From contig JAIFKS010000007.1 of the NCBI GenBank assembly GCA_020049465.1, positions 62,001-126,000 on the forward strand: a stretch of DNA of 64,000 nt, read 5' to 3'. Position 1 is the stretch's first letter. Every line of letters begins with the position of its first letter. The notes under the pieces were generated by a model that was given only the letters and a program-made list of their open reading frames with translations, was not told the DNA's origin and did not search any database. Position numbers and translations under genes: made by a program. The DNA is from a bacterium (GTDB lineage: Bacteria > Krumholzibacteriota > Krumholzibacteriia > LZORAL124-64-63). Positions 62,207 to 64,000 of this stretch are shown piece after piece.

Positions 62207-62518
62207 TCAGCCGGTGATGCCGGTGATGCGGATCTGCGTGAACGGCTGGCGGTGGCCGGTCTTGCGCCGGTAGTTCTTCCGCCGCCGCTTCTTGAAAATG
62301 ACGATCTTGCGGCTCAGCCCGTGCGCAACCACTTCGGCCTTGACCACGGCACCGGCCACGACCGGATTGCCGACCTTGACCGACGCGCCGTCCGAGACCA
62401 TCAGGACTTCGTCGAAATTCAGCAGCGCCCCGACTTCGTCCGCCAGCAGCGGCACCTGCAGGGTCGTGTCCGGCTCGACCCGGAACTGCTGCTTCTTGAT
62501 TTTCACTACAGCGTACAT
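62207..62518 (-). CDS. rplU: 50S ribosomal protein L21
   Basis: 103 residues. MYAVVKIKKQQFRVEPD at the start, IFKKRRRKNYRRKTGHRQPFT near the end (shown as landmarks), standard L21. ATG 62518 has TAGGAA upstream. First gene of the long minus-strand run, behind a good sigma-70-type promoter and a 120-base leader. Confidence 0.97.
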   Translation of the reverse strand: MYAVVKIKKQQFRVEPDTTLQVPLLADEVGALLNFDEVLMVSDGASVKVGNPVVAGAVVKAEVVAHGLSRKIVIFKKRRRKNYRRKTGHRQPFTQIRITGITG

Positions 62519-62638
62519 CGTGTTCCTACCCGTTGGGTGGGCAAAAGGGCGCGCGGCGCACGACAGTGCCCCGCCGGTAGGCCCGGCCACATTGGCGAAA
62601 AATCTCACCCAGGCCCGCCGCCTTCGACACAAGCGGCA

Positions 62639-62668
62639 ATAATAGTGCCGGCCGAGGCCGATCGTCAA
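62639..62668 (-). promoter_or_regulatory. Sigma-70-type promoter for rplU-rpmA
   Basis: TTGACG, 18 bases, TATTAT (5 of 6 of each consensus hexamer). Predicted start near 62632. Confidence 0.7.
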
Positions 62669-62715
62669 GGCCGAGCCCCGGGAATTTTCGCCGGCGGGCG
62701 ACGGCGCGCCACGGG

Positions 62716-62743
62716 TTGACATCGCGCCGGCCGGCCTTAATCT
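62716..62743 (+). promoter_or_regulatory. Sigma-70-type promoter for trxB
   Basis: TTGACA (perfect -35), 16 bases, TAATCT. Predicted start near 62750, about 60 bases before the trxB ATG. Confidence 0.6.
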
Positions 62744-62811
62744 GAAGACATGTTGTCACCCGTCATCGTGGCCGGCCGCGGCCGTTTCCGTATTCCGGGA
62801 GCCGAACCAGC

Positions 62812-63753
62812 ATGAGCGAGTCCCCCGCTTTCAAGGCCATCGTCGTGGGTTCCGGCCCGGCCGGCCTGACCGCCGCCATCTACCTGAGCCGGGCCAATGT
62901 CCCCAACCTGCTGTTCGAGGGCCAGCAGCCGGGCGGCCAGCTGACGATCACGACCGATGTCGAGAACTACCCCGGCTTCCCCGAAGGGATCACCGGACCG
63001 GAACTGATGGTGCGGATGCGCGCGCAGGCCGAGCGCTTCGGGACCGTCATCAAGGGCGAATCGGTCGAAGAGGTCGACCTCTCGGCACGCCCCTACCGGG
63101 TCCGCACAAATGCCGGCGAATATACGGCGCCGGCGGTGATCATCGCATCGGGGAGCACCGCGCGCTGGCTGCACCTGCCGGACGAGGAATCGTTCCACGG
63201 CAAGGGCCTGAGCGCCTGCGCCACCTGCGACGGCTTCTTCTTCCGCGGCCAGGAGATCGCCGTGGTCGGCGGCGGGGACACGGCGCTGGAGGAAGCGAAC
63301 TACCTGACCAATTTCGCCTCGAAGGTGACCCTGATCCACCGGCGCGACGAGTTGCGCGGGTCGAAGATCATGCAGGACCGGGCGCTGGCCAACCCGAAGA
63401 TCACCGTCGCCTGGAACAGCGTGCCGTCGAAGTACCTGAGCGACGACAACGGGAACCTGCGCGGCCTCCTCCTGAAGGACACCGCCGGCGGTCCCGACCG
63501 CGAACTGGCGGTCACGGGCTGCTTCATCGCCATCGGGCACACGCCCAACACCGCGTTCCTGAACGGTCAACTGCCGACCGACCCGTCGGGCTACCTGGTT
63601 ACCACGCCGGGCACCACCTCGGTCGGCGTTCCCGGCGTCTACGCCTGCGGGGACGTCCAGGATCATGTCTACCGGCAGGCCATCACATCGGCCGGAACCG
63701 GCTGCATGGCGGCGATTGAAGCCGAACGCTGGCTGGGCGAACACGGGCTCTAG
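62812..63753 (+). CDS. trxB: Thioredoxin reductase
   Basis: 313 residues, normal length. FAD-binding GSGPAGLTAAIYL near residue 13, redox-active CATC at 136-139 (SACATCDGFF), NADP-binding VVGGGDTALEEANYL, HRRDELRGSKIM, and the C-terminal FAD motif GVYACGDVQDH. It reduces thioredoxin with NADPH and so is the likely ultimate electron source for the DsbD at 19.4 kb. ATG 62812. Confidence 0.97.
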   Translation: MSESPAFKAIVVGSGPAGLTAAIYLSRANVPNLLFEGQQPGGQLTITTDVENYPGFPEGITGPELMVRMRAQAERFGTVIKGESVEEVDLSARPYRVRTNAGEYTAPAVIIASGSTARWLHLPDEESFHGKGLSACATCDGFFFRGQEIAVVGGGDTALEEANYLTNFASKVTLIHRRDELRGSKIMQDRALANPKITVAWNSVPSKYLSDDNGNLRGLLLKDTAGGPDRELAVTGCFIAIGHTPNTAFLNGQLPTDPSGYLVTTPGTTSVGVPGVYACGDVQDHVYRQAITSAGTGCMAAIEAERWLGEHGL

Positions 63754-63767
63754 AATGAGGACCGGGA

Positions 63768-63801
63768 CCCGTCCGGTCGCATCTTTCGGCGCCCGGACGG
63801 G
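63768..63801 (+). terminator. Hairpin after trxB
   Basis: CCCGTCCGG / CCGGACGGG, 9 base pairs around a 16-base loop, 15 bases past the trxB stop. No T-tract, so its role as a terminator is tentative. Confidence 0.4.
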
Positions 63802-63808
63802 ACCGCAA

Positions 63809-63837
63809 TTGATTCCAGACCTCTTTCATGGTATCGT
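63809..63837 (+). promoter_or_regulatory. Sigma-70-type promoter near the right edge
   Basis: TTGATT, 17 bases, TATCGT, directing a transcript into the last 160 bases of the window. Confidence 0.5.
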
Positions 63838-63843
63838 TATCGA

Positions 63844-64000
63844 GGGGAATACCTTAGGTCATCGCGTTCATAACTTGCACAAGGTGTGATGTCCGCGGGC
63901 GATCCCGAGTGGGCCGGCAAAGCCGGGCGGCACTCCCGGCGCCGGGGTGCGGATGAGACGGCCGAAGGACGATCGGCCGGGGTTCGGGCAGGATGCCCAC
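63844..64000 (+). ncRNA. Possible structured RNA or leader with GGA-loop hairpins (cut by window edge)
   Basis: Three hairpins in a row: a long one with GAGTG/CACTC base and CCGGC-AAA-GCCGG tip (63907-63935), CGGCCGA-AGGACGA-TCGGCCG (63959-63979) and GGGC-AGGAT-GCCC (63986-63998). The last two expose GGA in the loop, as CsrA-binding RNAs do. A short open frame from ATG 63888 also crosses the region. Non-coding nature is inference. Confidence 0.3.

Noticed and set aside
63840-64000. RNase P RNA, tmRNA or c-di-GMP riboswitch at the right edge
   Set aside because: The conserved RNase P GAGGAAAGUC core, tmRNA start and GEMM core residues are all missing; only a generic AAAGCC match is present.
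1-64000. Insertion sequences, phage genes, CRISPR arrays or genomic-island boundaries
   Set aside because: No transposase, integrase, cas motifs, regular repeat-spacer pattern or tRNA-flanked direct repeats were seen; codon character is uniform across the window.

Overview
The window is one contiguous, very GC-rich, tightly packed piece of bacterial chromosome with no insertion sequences, phage genes, tRNAs or CRISPR. It encodes a Gram-negative (diderm) cell: Kdo synthesis, LPS-export (Lpt) proteins, an LpxL-type acyltransferase, outer-membrane-barrel-like proteins and a very large SprA homologue. SprA, an MglA-like GTPase, an MJ0042 zinc-ribbon protein and secreted proteins of no known family together point to an uncultivated lineage of the FCB superphylum or a close neighbour (for example Krumholzibacteriota or Eisenbacteria). 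That placement is inference from gene content only.

Layout. 1-6.3 kb (minus): chemotaxis operon cheA-cheW-mcp-cheB behind a sigma-28-like promoter; cheB runs off the left edge. 6.3-14.6 kb (minus): housekeeping operon valS-rodZ-like-uvrB-nadC-birA-coaX. 15-29 kb: short units in both orientations. These hold a secreted hypothetical protein, a PDZ/membrane/GAF/SpoIIE phosphatase, a 21-residue membrane peptide with its own sigma-54-type promoter and terminator, TlpA and DsbD, a beta-propeller-like protein, a barrel-like protein with a perfect sigma-54 promoter, YigZ, a primary-type sigma factor with a histone-H1-like tail, a polytopic TPR protein and a DUF4139 protein. 29.2-40.4 kb: response regulator, TPR protein (apparently leaderless mRNA), degenerate MglA-like GTPase, a sigma-54-promoted unknown protein, zinc-ribbon protein, M28 peptidase and SprA. 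This is the most distinctive accessory block. 40.7-44.1 kb (plus): lptF-lptG and a PKD lipoprotein.

44.2-62.5 kb (minus): about 21 co-oriented genes: rplU-rpmA-kdsB-pyrG-kdsA-kdsC-kdsD-lpxL-lptC-lptB-rpoN-hpf-hprK-PTS IIA-IIB-IIC-IID-HPr-EI-pgi/pmi-metK. Many junctions are 1-4 base stop/start overlaps. It combines LPS core precursor supply and export with sigma-54 and a complete mannose-family PTS under HPr kinase. lptA and rapZ, which often sit in comparable clusters of other bacteria, are not present. 62.8-63.75 kb (plus): trxB, followed by a promoter and a hairpin-rich, possibly non-coding transcript cut by the right edge.

Three well-matching -24/-12 sites (before the membrane peptide, the barrel-like protein and the unknown protein at 31.7 kb) suggest that RpoN, encoded in the same window, controls cell-envelope or surface functions. 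All functional calls come from reading translated motifs; no database search was run.
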